Positions 25,896 through 34,597 of a stretch of 64,000 nucleotides of DNA are shown here, piece after piece. Origin of the DNA: Bacillus sp. 491mf (GTDB lineage: Bacteria; Bacillota; Bacilli; Bacillales; Bacillaceae_G); the NCBI RefSeq assembly GCF_900112415.1, contig NZ_FOLV01000002.1, positions 1 to 64,000 of the forward strand. The letters run 5' to 3'. The notes below the pieces were generated by a model. That model saw only the letters and a program-made list of their open reading frames with translations. It ran no database searches and was not told the DNA's origin. The position numbers and the translations under genes were made by a program. Position 1 is the stretch's first letter. Each line of letters starts with the position of its first letter.

Positions 25896-28091
25896 GTGAA
25901 AACAACTGTACATAAAGTAGATATGTGGGGGAAGATCGGCGCTTTGTTATATCGGTTTCGATATACAACGATTGCGCTATTAATATTGCTAGCTGCGCTA
26001 CTTGGCATATTTGCACCGAAGCTTCCTAGTGTATTAGGTGGAGATGGGTTTCAAACACAGGGAGATTATCAAAAGGCGAAAAAGATATTAGACAAAGATT
26101 TTAAACAGTCGCAAGATGCATTGTTACTCGTCTTTCAAAAGGAGAAAGGCGTATCTCAGCAAAAGTTTATTGAGAGAATTGATAAGGTCGTAAAAAAAAT
26201 TAAAAGCGAAGAAACTTATGAGTCTTTTCATGAGCCGATCGAAAATAAAACAATGATGAAGGAAGATATTGCTTATGCTTCCATTTTATTTTCCGGGAAA
26301 ACAAGTAAAGAGCGGCAGGAAAAAACATTAGCATTTGCAAAGGATATTCAAAAAGAAAGTAACGGAGAGATCAAAATATCTCCAACTGGATATCCGATTA
26401 TTAATGATGAAATTAATACGAGAACACAAAATGATTTAAAAGTAGCCGAAATGATTGGGTTGCCAATTGCGTTTTTGGTGCTATTACTTTCTTTTGGTAG
26501 CTTGTTTGCATCGATTTTGCCTATTTTAAATGGAGCGCTAAGTGTTATTAGTACGATGGGGATTTTATATTTTATCGGAGAACAAAAGGAACTTTCTATT
26601 TTTGTACTGAACGTCGCGCCGATGATTGGGCTTGCTTTATCTATTGATTTTGCTCTTTTATTTGTGAATCGTTTCCGAGAAGAGCTTGCACATCGCTCTG
26701 TTAAAGAAGCGATTATGGTTACCTATCAAACGGCAGGACGCGCCATTATTTTTTCAGGTTTATGTGTATTTGTCGGTTTGTCCGGTTTGTTCTTTTTCAA
26801 AATTGATTATATTCAAGCTGTCGCAATTAGCGGGATGATTGTCGTAATCATGAGTATTTTATTTTCACTGACGATGCTTCCAGCGTTGTTAGCTTTAATG
26901 GGAAAACGTATATTAGGAAAGAACCAAAATGTTAAGCGCACAGCACCGATGTGGCGTAAATTTGCACAGTTCGTAATGAAATATCCAATTGTGATGACGA
27001 TTGCTGTATTTACATTCATTATCGTTTGTTTATTGCCGCTTCGCGGTGCGGATTTACAGTTTCCTGGTGTAGAAGCATTACCTGAGAAAAGCGAGGCACG
27101 TATTGCCTTTGAACGTTATGAAGATGCATTTAATAAAACGGTGAAAACTCATGCAGATGTGACGCTTGTCCTTGAGACAAAAGGAAATGTAACAGAAAAA
27201 GAGAATTTACAAACGTTGCAAAAAGTTGTGCAGAAGCTAAAGAATGATAAAGATGTATATGAAGTGAAAAATTTATATGAACAACTTGGAAATATGTCGG
27301 CAGAACAATTGACAGCAACGCTGCAATCGCCAAACCGTGCCCAAATAGAGCCGGCATTAGAGGCGTATGTGAAAGGGAATAAAACAACGATTGGAATTGT
27401 TTTAGATGCATTGCCAAGAACAGAGAAAGCGAAGCAATGGGTAAGAGATTTTAAAGAAAACTATAAAACAGAAGGTGTAACCTATTATTTAGGCGGAATG
27501 ACAACTTTCCAGCAAGAATTAGAAGATGAAATTAAAGACAAAGTTGTTGTGGGGATGTCTGTTATTTTTGCGTCAACATTTTTGATATTATTACTAGCTT
27601 TTCGTTCGCTGTTGATTCCAATTAAGGCAATCGTGATGAATGTACTTAGTTTAAGTGCAACAATAGGCATTGTCATTTGGCTTTTTGAAGGAGGCCATTT
27701 TGGATTAGAACAAAGCTCTGTATTATTTGTATTACCGATTTTTATCTTTGGATTAGTATTCGGATTAAGTATGGACTACGAAGTATTTCTTATTTCGCGT
27801 ATTCATGAATTATACGAAGAGACGAGAGATAACGATTATGCAACGTTAGAAGGATTAGTGTCAACAAGCCGGATTATTACGTCAGCTGCGTTAATTATGA
27901 TTGTTGTTACGGGTGCATTTGCTTTTACTGATATTTTGCCAGTGAAACAGATGGGGCTTGGCGTTGCGCTAGCCATATTCCTTGATGCAACCATTATTCG
28001 ATTAATCCTTGTACCAAGTTTAATGAAAATGTTTGGCGAGTGGAACTGGTGGCTTCCATTTCGCAAAAAGAAACAGAAAAATATGCATTAA
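25896..28091 (+). CDS. MMPL-family RND transporter (YdfJ-like)
   Basis: A 731-residue membrane transporter made of two MMPL halves, each with one N-terminal helix, a large extracytoplasmic domain and five further helices. GLALSIDFALLFVNRF and GLSMDYEVFLISRIHE carry the proton-relay Asp typical of the superfamily. It probably exports lipids, siderophore-like or toxic hydrophobic compounds; the substrate is unknown. Start choice is uncertain: GTG 25896 has AGGTGA 5 bases upstream, while GTG 25887 is only 3 bases from AGGAG at 25879-25883. It is similar in length to B. subtilis YdfJ. Confidence 0.88.
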   Translation: MKTTVHKVDMWGKIGALLYRFRYTTIALLILLAALLGIFAPKLPSVLGGDGFQTQGDYQKAKKILDKDFKQSQDALLLVFQKEKGVSQQKFIERIDKVVKKIKSEETYESFHEPIENKTMMKEDIAYASILFSGKTSKERQEKTLAFAKDIQKESNGEIKISPTGYPIINDEINTRTQNDLKVAEMIGLPIAFLVLLLSFGSLFASILPILNGALSVISTMGILYFIGEQKELSIFVLNVAPMIGLALSIDFALLFVNRFREELAHRSVKEAIMVTYQTAGRAIIFSGLCVFVGLSGLFFFKIDYIQAVAISGMIVVIMSILFSLTMLPALLALMGKRILGKNQNVKRTAPMWRKFAQFVMKYPIVMTIAVFTFIIVCLLPLRGADLQFPGVEALPEKSEARIAFERYEDAFNKTVKTHADVTLVLETKGNVTEKENLQTLQKVVQKLKNDKDVYEVKNLYEQLGNMSAEQLTATLQSPNRAQIEPALEAYVKGNKTTIGIVLDALPRTEKAKQWVRDFKENYKTEGVTYYLGGMTTFQQELEDEIKDKVVVGMSVIFASTFLILLLAFRSLLIPIKAIVMNVLSLSATIGIVIWLFEGGHFGLEQSSVLFVLPIFIFGLVFGLSMDYEVFLISRIHELYEETRDNDYATLEGLVSTSRIITSAALIMIVVTGAFAFTDILPVKQMGLGVALAIFLDATIIRLILVPSLMKMFGEWNWWLPFRKKKQKNMH

Positions 28092-28092
28092 T

Positions 28093-28126
28093 AAGTGGCT
28101 CTCATCGAGTAGGTGAGAGCTACTTA
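28093..28126 (+). terminator. probable hairpin after the MMPL gene
   Basis: AAGTGGCTCTC pairs with GAGAGCTACTT; no strong T run, so termination may be partial. Confidence 0.5.
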
Positions 28127-28199
28127 TATGAATAGCTTGCCCCCCTTTTAGCGAATAGTATGAGATAAGGAGATTACATATAAGAGTGGGGGGAAGGCA

Positions 28200-28610
28200 A
28201 TGTTTCGTTATTTTAAATTTAAATTGAATGATACTGTACAATTTGCAGAAAATGATGGGCATATGTATCGCATTGTCGGCTATCGGTTAGAAAAAGGTTT
28301 TTATTCAAAAGAGCCACATATTATTTATGAATTACTGCGCGAGTTCGATGGATATACACTCGATGCAGAAGAAGTTGAGCTTATGAAAGTGATTCAAGTA
28401 GAAGAAGAGTATTATAAAATTCGTGATATGGGAGAATACCGTTATCCTGTTAAACTAAAAACACCGCTGAAAAAAAATAATCATAAAACGATTGACCAAT
28501 TATTAGATGCTTACAATGACTACAAGCGGTTAGCTGAATTTTTTCAAGATTTATCATATGAAAGAAAAGCGGATGAAATGTTGCAGGAAATAAAAAAGCT
28601 TCGTGCGTAA
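28200..28610 (+). CDS. conserved hypothetical protein (136 aa)
   Basis: I do not recognise the family. The N-terminal 60 residues look like a small beta barrel of the kind used for binding short ligands or nucleic acid (LNDTVQFAENDGHMYRIVGY), and the C-terminal part is helical and charged (LAEFFQDLSYERKADEMLQE). No signal peptide, so cytoplasmic. GGGGGGAAGG precedes ATG 28200. It lies between the MMPL transporter and the pseudouridine synthase and seems to be transcribed on its own. Confidence 0.75.
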   Translation: MFRYFKFKLNDTVQFAENDGHMYRIVGYRLEKGFYSKEPHIIYELLREFDGYTLDAEEVELMKVIQVEEEYYKIRDMGEYRYPVKLKTPLKKNNHKTIDQLLDAYNDYKRLAEFFQDLSYERKADEMLQEIKKLRA

Positions 28611-28704
28611 TAGGAGAGGCAGTTCAATTGCGGACTGTCTTTCATTATGCATAAGAAGCAATTTTCCGTTACAATAAGAAGATGACTAGAAATAAGGTGA
28701 TAAT

Positions 28705-29622
28705 ATGAAAGTAAAGAAAATGGGAGAATGGTGTGAAATTACAGTTCCTTCTGAATGGACAAGGCGAACGATAGACTCTATTTTGAAAGAAGAGTGGCAA
28801 GTTCCGAAAAAATTATTACACAAATATCGTATGGAAAAAAGTATTCTTGTGAATGGAGAAGGAAAACGGTGGAGTGAACAACTGCAAGAAGAAGATAAAT
28901 TGCAAGTTCATATGTTTATACAAGAAGAGTATGATGTAGAACCAGAGTTTTATGATATAGATGTTATATATGAAGATGATCATGTCTTAATCATGAATAA
29001 ACCAATTCAAGTAGACACACATCCTGCAAATAAAGGCGGGACAGGCACATTAGCAAACTATGTAGCATTTCACCTGCAAATGCAAGGAATTGAAACGAAG
29101 GTGCGCCACATTCACCGATTAGATAAGGACACAACAGGTGGAGTCGTCTTTGCAAAGCATGCTTTAGCCGGTGTAATTATGGACCGATTATTAACAGAGC
29201 GTAAAATTAAGAGGACATATATGGCACTTGTTGAAGGGAAAGTACAAAAGAAGCGAGGCACAATAGACGCTCCAATTGGACGAGATCGTCACCATGCATC
29301 AAGGCGCCGTGTTTCTCCAAAAGGTGACCATGCTGTAACACATTATGAGGTCATGCAATACTCGAAAGAAAATAACATAACACTTGTTAAAGTTCAATTA
29401 GAAACGGGAAGAACCCATCAAATACGCGTTCATATGAGCTATCTCGGTCATCCGCTCATTGGCGATGTCTTATATGGCGGTAAGACAAAGTTGCTTTCGC
29501 GTCAAGCATTACATGCCGCTCATATTACAATGATGCATCCCATTACAAAACAGCAAATTGAAGCAGATATCCCTCTTCCTCATGATTTTTCTCGGGTTTT
29601 ACATTCTTATATGAATAAATAG
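28705..29622 (+). CDS. RluA-family pseudouridine synthase (YhcT-like)
   Basis: A 305-residue enzyme isomerising uridine to pseudouridine in rRNA or tRNA. An N-terminal S4-like RNA-binding segment (about residues 12-75) precedes the catalytic domain with the RluA motif HRLDKDTTGGVV near residue 142, whose Asp is the nucleophile, and the conserved ETGRTHQIRVHMSYLGHPLIGD near 235. AAGGTGAT precedes ATG 28705. A strong terminator follows. The precise target base is not predictable from sequence alone. Confidence 0.92.
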   Translation: MKVKKMGEWCEITVPSEWTRRTIDSILKEEWQVPKKLLHKYRMEKSILVNGEGKRWSEQLQEEDKLQVHMFIQEEYDVEPEFYDIDVIYEDDHVLIMNKPIQVDTHPANKGGTGTLANYVAFHLQMQGIETKVRHIHRLDKDTTGGVVFAKHALAGVIMDRLLTERKIKRTYMALVEGKVQKKRGTIDAPIGRDRHHASRRRVSPKGDHAVTHYEVMQYSKENNITLVKVQLETGRTHQIRVHMSYLGHPLIGDVLYGGKTKLLSRQALHAAHITMMHPITKQQIEADIPLPHDFSRVLHSYMNK

Positions 29623-29670
29623 AAGCTGACTTTAAAAGGCACTAATGTGCCTTTTAAAGTCAGCTTTTTT
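29621..29670 (+). terminator. strong intrinsic terminator
   Basis: AGAAGCTGACTTTAAAAGGC pairs with GCCTTTTAAAGTCAGCTTTT, followed by T. Confidence 0.92.
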
Positions 29671-29803
29671 CGTTATCGACCGTTCTTTGCGATATATCGG
29701 CGCTTTTCACAATATATCGGCGATTCGACATGATTTAAAGACTCCTCAACGACATTCGACATAAAAGTAGTCGATTTACTGAGCTGGATCATCCCAAAAT
29801 GGA
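29671..29803. repeat. dispersed repeat, family B, copy 1
   Basis: CGTTATCGACCGTTCTTTGC, ATATATCGG, CGATTCGACATGA, AAAGAC, ATTCGACATA and AAGTAGTC occur in the same order at 61167-61280. This copy carries an internal partial duplication (two ATATATCGGCG units 20 bases apart). Non-coding; copies of this kind are scattered in B. cereus group genomes as I recall. Confidence 0.7.
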
Positions 29804-29813
29804 ATAGAAAAAA

Positions 29814-29890
29814 GCCCTGACCGCTACTATGCACAGCCAGATGCTCTTGTCCATCTAAAAAAGGGTTTTTCATGTCCGCTTTTCAATTAA
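29814..29890. repeat. dispersed repeat, family A, copy 2
   Basis: Segments GCCCTGACCGCT, TATGCACAGCCAGATGCTC, CATCTAAAAAAGGG and CATGTCCGCTTTTCAA, as in the copies at 13350, 43180 and 61752. It directly follows the family B repeat. Confidence 0.65.
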
Positions 29891-29892
29891 AA

Positions 29893-29920
29893 TAATCAAT
29901 GGGGGAGCCCCCCATTGATT
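29893..29920 (-). terminator. terminator of the CAP protein gene
   Basis: AATCAATGGGGG and CCCCCCATTGATT form a long stem, 7 bases beyond the stop codon of the minus-strand gene. Confidence 0.75.
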
Positions 29921-29926
29921 AAAGTC

Positions 29927-30847
29927 TTACTTCGAAATAAATTCTTGTGTCCAGTAGTTTCCGCTTTCTACGTAACCAACACCGATATGTGTGTATCCAT
30001 TATTTAAAATATTTGCACGGTGACCGGCACTATTCATCCAAGCTTGTACAACTTCTTCAGGACTACGTTGTCCTTGTGCGATATTTTCACCAGCAGATCT
30101 ATATGAAATACCAAATTGTTTCATCATATCAAACGGAGAACCGTATGTTGGGCTAGTGTGATCGAAGTAATGATTTTTTTGCATGTCTTCTGATTTAACA
30201 CGTGCTACTTTGCTTAACTGGGCATCTACTTTTAATGCTGGTAAACCTTGTTTTGCACGTTCAGCATTTGTTAAATCAACAACCTTTTGTTCAAATGCGC
30301 TTAATGAACCTTTTGACTCTTCAGCAGGCTTATCAGCTGGTTTCGTTGTTTGGTTGTTGTCAGCCGGTTTGTTAGCTGGTTTCTCAGCAGGTTTAGCTGC
30401 TTGATTGTTGTCAGCCGGTTTGTTAGCAGGCTTATTAACAGGTTTCGTTGCTTGGTTGTTATCAGCTGGCTTTTCTTCTGGTTTAGCTGCTTGGTTGTTG
30501 TCAGCTGGTTTTTCTTCTGGCTGCGCTGTTTGATTATTGTTAACTGGGTTGACAATTATAAAATTGCCCCAAGGAGTTGTAATTGTTGTGTAAGTTGGTT
30601 GTCCAGAAAGTCCACAGTTACTTTGTTGGAAAGCACCCGCATTCCATGTTGGATTTGAATTTAAAAGAGATGTTATGAAAGATTGAAAGTCTTCTTGATT
30701 CATATATTGCATAAATGATGGATATTGCTGAATATTTTGAACCTTCATTGTTGATGGTTGCATTGTTTCTGCTTTCGCACCAGCTGTTCCTAGTCCAAAT
30801 GTAAGAGCAGTTGCGGCTGCTACAGATAGTAAAGTACGTTTTTTCAT
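29927..30847 (-). CDS. secreted CAP/SCP-domain protein (YkwD-like)
   Basis: A 306-residue secreted protein: signal peptide (residues 1-26, ending GAKA), an N-terminal unique region, a low-complexity linker of repeated Pro/Ala/Lys/Asn units (KPADNNQAAKPEEKPADNNQ type, about residues 105-180), and a C-terminal CAP domain (about residues 185-306) with HxxxHTSP-like HYFDHTSPTYGS, GENIAQG and NGYTHIGVGYV. Spore-forming bacilli have several such proteins, including coat or secreted proteins related to YkwD; the biochemical activity is not known. SD AGGGGG lies upstream of ATG on the minus strand. The number of linker repeats is likely to vary among strains. Confidence 0.9.
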   Translation of the reverse strand: MKKRTLLSVAAATALTFGLGTAGAKAETMQPSTMKVQNIQQYPSFMQYMNQEDFQSFITSLLNSNPTWNAGAFQQSNCGLSGQPTYTTITTPWGNFIIVNPVNNNQTAQPEEKPADNNQAAKPEEKPADNNQATKPVNKPANKPADNNQAAKPAEKPANKPADNNQTTKPADKPAEESKGSLSAFEQKVVDLTNAERAKQGLPALKVDAQLSKVARVKSEDMQKNHYFDHTSPTYGSPFDMMKQFGISYRSAGENIAQGQRSPEEVVQAWMNSAGHRANILNNGYTHIGVGYVESGNYWTQEFISK

Positions 30848-31258
30848 TGTTAAATTGTCCCCCTACGTATGTATAAAGTTATGAAACTGTTATTACATAG
30901 AATTTATTTTTGTCGGCCTGTCTGACTGACAAAATCATCGTAGCACAGAATGTAATGAAAAAAAGTTGGAAAAAAATTCATAGGTTATAAGATTTCCTTT
31001 TTTATCCTAGATTTTAGAGGGAGAACAAACGCCAAAATACTAGATGATATAAGGAATAGACCGTGCTTTTTTCTGAGGAGAAATAAAAGGGTAATTGGAT
31101 ATAATTTCCGGAGAAGAGAAAGCAAAAGAGGATAACGCCAGCATTTATAGAGAATAAATGAGGAATATTATGGTTTGTTTTTTACATAATTGTAATCTAT
31201 TTGTCGTTCTTTTTTATTATACAGTAACATATTCTTAATGTTGTAGACTATAAAAAAG
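30848..31258. other. intergenic region, no gene
   Basis: Carries the promoter of the minus-strand CAP gene near 30850-30960 and then AT-rich sequence. No RNA element recognised. Confidence 0.5.
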
Positions 31259-31299
31259 ACGGGCGTACCTTTAATAGAGAAAGGTACGCCCGTTTTTCA
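31259..31299. terminator. isolated bidirectional terminator
   Basis: ACGGGCGTACCTTT, loop, AAAGGTACGCCCGT with T runs on both strands. No gene ends next to it, so it may be left from an operon that used to lie here. Confidence 0.8.
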
Positions 31300-31319
31300 T
31301 AGTAAGAGGGAGCTGATCC

Positions 31320-31339
31320 CATGCCCATTAACTTAAGAA
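31320..31339 (+). mobile_element. IS231-type terminal inverted repeat, orphan
   Basis: CATGCCCATTAACTTAAGAA is, as I remember it, the 20-bp end of IS231-family elements with one change. No transposase follows. A second end-like sequence in the same orientation lies at 42917, beyond the biosynthetic cluster. Confidence 0.6.
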
Positions 31340-31553
31340 TTCTGATGATAATTCACTGTTATTTGCTAGTATAAAATCCCCCAATAATCCCCAAAAAAAA
31401 ATATTTTTCGAAAAATTTATAAATAAAAAATCGACAAAAATTTCTAAAAAAGGGCTCTATGCTAGGCTTTTTGAAAATCTTAATATATGAATTGTAATAA
31501 TGGAAATATCCATAATTATTCTTGGTACTGTTTTATTAGGAAAAATTTTACTT

Positions 31554-31631
31554 AATTTTCTGAATAAATTTTATCCATAAATAGAATTTTTTTATTAGTC
31601 AGAAAATTCTATTCTTATGATAATATTGGTG
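31554..31631 (+). promoter_or_regulatory. candidate control region of the biosynthetic cluster
   Basis: AATTTTCTGA at 31554-31563 and its exact reverse complement TCAGAAAATT at 31599-31608 flank an A/T-rich spacer, followed by TATGATAATATT at 31616-31627 as a possible -10. The inverted pair could be an operator or a hairpin. No preQ1 riboswitch motif is visible here or immediately before queC. Confidence 0.4.
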
Positions 31632-31691
31632 ATGCAGCTCTGTTGCACATATTTGAATTACACACTTATCTATATAAGGGGGGAATGTGAA

Positions 31692-31790
31692 ATGGAAAAG
31701 GAACATATTCATGAAGAAATGTTAGAGCTTGAAGATCTTGAATTAGATGAAGAGGATTTACTAATTCGTGCAGGCAAGACATTAGGTTGA
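31692..31790 (+). CDS. 32-residue acidic peptide, candidate precursor or carrier peptide
   Basis: ATG 31692 has AGGGGGG at 31677-31683, a very strong SD. The product is 32 residues: 12 are Glu or Asp, concentrated in residues 2-22 with regularly spaced Leu (LELEDLELDEEDLL), followed by a short tail IRAGKTLG with Lys29. This is the form of a leader plus short core, or of an acidic carrier peptide. It is the first gene of the cluster and is followed by a hairpin with a T run that would lower transcription of the enzyme genes, as is common after precursor peptide genes. The peptide has no Cys or Ser, one Thr and two Lys. I know no family for it. Confidence 0.65.
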   Translation: MEKEHIHEEMLELEDLELDEEDLLIRAGKTLG

Positions 31791-31806
31791 GTTTTAAAAT
31801 AAGGAG

Positions 31807-31844
31807 GTTACATATGCAGTTTAACTGTATATGTAACTTTTTTT
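31807..31844 (+). terminator. attenuator-like hairpin with an embedded 10-codon frame
   Basis: GTTACATATGCAG and CTGTATATGTAAC pair (13 bp, one G-T) and are followed by TTTTTTT. AAGGAGG at 31801-31807 precedes an ATG at 31814 that opens a 10-codon frame (MQFNCICNFF, stop TAA at 31844-31846) running through the hairpin. Either a leaky terminator after the peptide gene or a translation-sensitive attenuator. Confidence 0.75.
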
Positions 31845-31861
31845 AAGGTAGGGTATACAGA

Positions 31862-32896
31862 ATGAAAGAAAATAAGATTATTTTATTATATGAAAGATTT
31901 ATTGAATTAGACTATGAAGAAGAGTTAGATAAAGTACCAAAATTAAAAAACAGAGGGGTACTTTTGAATTTTTGGAAAAAATGGTATGAAATTAGTGAAA
32001 AACAATTCGAATTTATAATTTGGAAGTCCATTAATACTGTAGATACTTTAGATGATCTAGTCAAAATAACTGGGACTTTAAGTTTGGCATTAAGATTATT
32101 AAAAGTATTAAAAGAAAGAAATTTAGTTGAAATTATAGAAAATAATATAAGGTTTTCACAAGAGTTAACAAGTAGTATTTTATATGAACTACCCCCTCTT
32201 CGTAATACAGGATATGAGAATAAAATAAACAAAAAAAAATATGCTCAATTTAAAGCTACTTGGGATAGTTCGTTGAGGAGAGCTGAAATAATAAATCAAG
32301 AGTTATCGTCTAATAAAAATATCTTTTTTTGTGGAGATGATGATTATACAAGTTTAGCCCTTAAACAATATAAAAACAGAGAAATAGGTGTAGGAGATAT
32401 TGATGAAGAATTGATTGAATATTTTAAATCCACAAACGATGATATTGAGTTTTATAATTTTGATGTTAGAAATGAAGTTATGGAAGATTTAAGGAATAAG
32501 TATGATGCAATACATTGTGACCCTATAGATGATGGTAGAGGGTTAGACTTGTGGTTAAATAGAGCTAATGAATTATTAAAAGGTCAAAAGGGTGATTTAA
32601 TTTTTTTAAATATAAGTGTTAAAAGATTAGGTAATAGGGCGGTTTATTTGCAAAATTTCTTGACATCTTTAGGTTTTTATTTAAAAGAAATTATTCACGA
32701 TTTAAGTTCTTATAAAGTGGATGAAGAGCCTTACATTGATGAAGAATCAATAAAAAAGGACTTAGATGACATTGGTTTTTCTAAAGATACATATCATAAT
32801 TTGTATATTCAAACAGATATGTTAGTTTTTGTCCGATTAATAGATAAACCAACCCTTTTTCCGCAAGAATATTATGAGATTAGAAGAAAAATATAA
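31862..32896 (+). CDS. BpsA-like aminopropyl/SAM-group transferase
   Basis: A 344-residue protein resembling the bis-aminopropyl spermidine synthase (BpsA, PF01861) family. An N-terminal winged-helix segment (TLDDLVKITGTLSLALRLLK, near residue 60) precedes a Rossmann domain with the family motifs FFCGDDDYTSLAL near 155, GVGDIDEEL near 178 and the acidic loop DAIHCDPIDDGRG near 218 where BpsA has DPP. BpsA moves aminopropyl groups from decarboxylated S-adenosylmethionine to polyamines. Here, in a modification cluster, it may add an aminopropyl or related group to the product; that is inference. The DPID in place of DPP could alter the acceptor. First enzyme gene after the attenuator-like hairpin. 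Confidence 0.7.
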   Translation: MKENKIILLYERFIELDYEEELDKVPKLKNRGVLLNFWKKWYEISEKQFEFIIWKSINTVDTLDDLVKITGTLSLALRLLKVLKERNLVEIIENNIRFSQELTSSILYELPPLRNTGYENKINKKKYAQFKATWDSSLRRAEIINQELSSNKNIFFCGDDDYTSLALKQYKNREIGVGDIDEELIEYFKSTNDDIEFYNFDVRNEVMEDLRNKYDAIHCDPIDDGRGLDLWLNRANELLKGQKGDLIFLNISVKRLGNRAVYLQNFLTSLGFYLKEIIHDLSSYKVDEEPYIDEESIKKDLDDIGFSKDTYHNLYIQTDMLVFVRLIDKPTLFPQEYYEIRRKI

Positions 32897-32916
32897 ACTA
32901 ACTGCGAGGTAAAATA

Positions 32917-34584
32917 ATGTATGTTTTAGGAGTCAATGGGTGGGACTTTGATATTCATGATGCAAGTGCGTGTTTATTTTATAATGGTAAATTAATAGCT
33001 GCAGCTGAAGAAGAAAGATTTATTCGTCAAAAAAAAGCATTAGATAAAATTCCATATAATTCAATAGCTTATTGTTTAAAGGAAGCTGAAATTACTCCAA
33101 ATGAAGTAGATCATATTGTTATGGGTTGGGATGTAGAGCAATTATATTTTGAGAAGTATTCAAAGAAGCTTAACAAAGAAGATTGTCTTGAAAAGGTTTT
33201 TCCGAAGGGAATTTTTAAGAGAGATAAAGATCCTCAAATTCATATGTGTTCTCATCATTTGGCACATGCTTCTGGTGCGTTTTTTAGTTCGGGATTCAAT
33301 GAAGCTACCATAATAGTTATTGATGGAAGTGGAGAAGAAGAGTCAATAACGATAGCAAAAGGAAAAGGTAATATAATAGAAGTACTAGAAAAATACCCGT
33401 TGGAACATTCTTTAGGTATTTTTTATGAAGCATTAACTGTATTTTCAGGTTTAGGTAGGAATAATGAAGGGAAGTTAATGGGCCTATCTTCATATGGAGA
33501 AGAAATATTTGAATTTCCTGATATACTGGAAAATCCTTTGAAACCAAATGAAAATACAGTTAGTATGAACGATAAATATTTTTCGGTATTAAAAGATTGG
33601 ATAAAAGTTATTAATGGTATAACAAAGATTGCTCCTAATTATATTGAATATGAATATAATCCAATAGATTCAATACTATTAATGAATTCATCAGTAATGG
33701 AATATAAAAATATCGCAGCCTCAGGTCAGGCAGCCTTGGAAAGAGCAATTGTTAAGCTTGTAAAAAAAGCTATTAATCTAACTGGAATAGATAATTTGTG
33801 TCTTTCGGGAGGAGTAGCATTAAATTGTATAGCGAATAGAATTATAGCTGATTTACCAGAAGTGGATAGTTTGTACATTCAACCAGGTGCTTCAGATAGT
33901 GGGGTAAGTATTGGAGCAGCTTCATGGTTTCTTGCCGAAAATGGTATAACACCTAAGTTCACTGAAGATCATGTATATTCCGGTCCGGAATTTCCTGATT
34001 CCGGTATCTTGAATATATTAAAAAAATATAATCTATCATATATAGAATTAGGCTCTAATAAATATGATAAATGCTCCGAGTTATTAATTCAAAATAAGAT
34101 AATAGGAAGATTTTCTGGAAAGATGGAATTCGGTCCTAGGGCTTTAGGAAATAGAAGTATAATAGCCAACCCTCAGAGGAGGGATATGTTAAATAAAGTA
34201 AATACTATTAAGAAAAGAGAGCAATGGAGACCATTGGCTCCTAGCATCATAGATGAAAACGCTTCTGTAGTATTAGAAGAAAAAATAAATAACCCCTATA
34301 TGCTGCTAAATTCTACTGTTAAAAAAGAGGTACATCATTTAGTTCCAGCAATAGTTCATGTTGATGGATCAACAAGGGCTCAAGTAGTTACGAGGGATAT
34401 GAATTCTGATTATTATGAAACAATCTATAACTTTTACCAGAAAACAGGAATTCCTGCAGTTATGAATACATCATTTAATGTAGGAAAAGAACCAATTATA
34501 TGTAACCCAAGTGATGCTATTAGGTCATTTTATGGATCAGGGTTGGATGCCCTTTTATTAGGTTCATTTTTGATTCTTAAATAA
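32917..34584 (+). CDS. O-carbamoyltransferase (NodU/CmcH/TobZ family)
   Basis: A 555-residue enzyme that transfers a carbamoyl group from carbamoyl phosphate, through carbamoyl adenylate, to a hydroxyl of sugars or antibiotics. The N-terminal Kae1-like domain has MCSHHLAHASGAFF with metal-binding His residues near 112, the phosphate loop VIDGSGEEE near 138 and LSGGVALNCIAN near 292. The C-terminal YrdC-like domain has GKMEFGPRALGNRSI near 402 and REQWRPLAPSI. Full length compared with TobZ and CmcH. It starts 20 bases after the BpsA-like gene with GAGGTAA before the ATG. The likely acceptor is the sugar added by the glycosyltransferase encoded downstream. Confidence 0.93.
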   Translation: MYVLGVNGWDFDIHDASACLFYNGKLIAAAEEERFIRQKKALDKIPYNSIAYCLKEAEITPNEVDHIVMGWDVEQLYFEKYSKKLNKEDCLEKVFPKGIFKRDKDPQIHMCSHHLAHASGAFFSSGFNEATIIVIDGSGEEESITIAKGKGNIIEVLEKYPLEHSLGIFYEALTVFSGLGRNNEGKLMGLSSYGEEIFEFPDILENPLKPNENTVSMNDKYFSVLKDWIKVINGITKIAPNYIEYEYNPIDSILLMNSSVMEYKNIAASGQAALERAIVKLVKKAINLTGIDNLCLSGGVALNCIANRIIADLPEVDSLYIQPGASDSGVSIGAASWFLAENGITPKFTEDHVYSGPEFPDSGILNILKKYNLSYIELGSNKYDKCSELLIQNKIIGRFSGKMEFGPRALGNRSIIANPQRRDMLNKVNTIKKREQWRPLAPSIIDENASVVLEEKINNPYMLLNSTVKKEVHHLVPAIVHVDGSTRAQVVTRDMNSDYYETIYNFYQKTGIPAVMNTSFNVGKEPIICNPSDAIRSFYGSGLDALLLGSFLILK

Positions 34585-34597
34585 AGGAGGAGAGATT

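Noticed and set aside
29671-29890. CRISPR array
   Set aside because: The repeats are few, degenerate and not regularly spaced; no cas genes.
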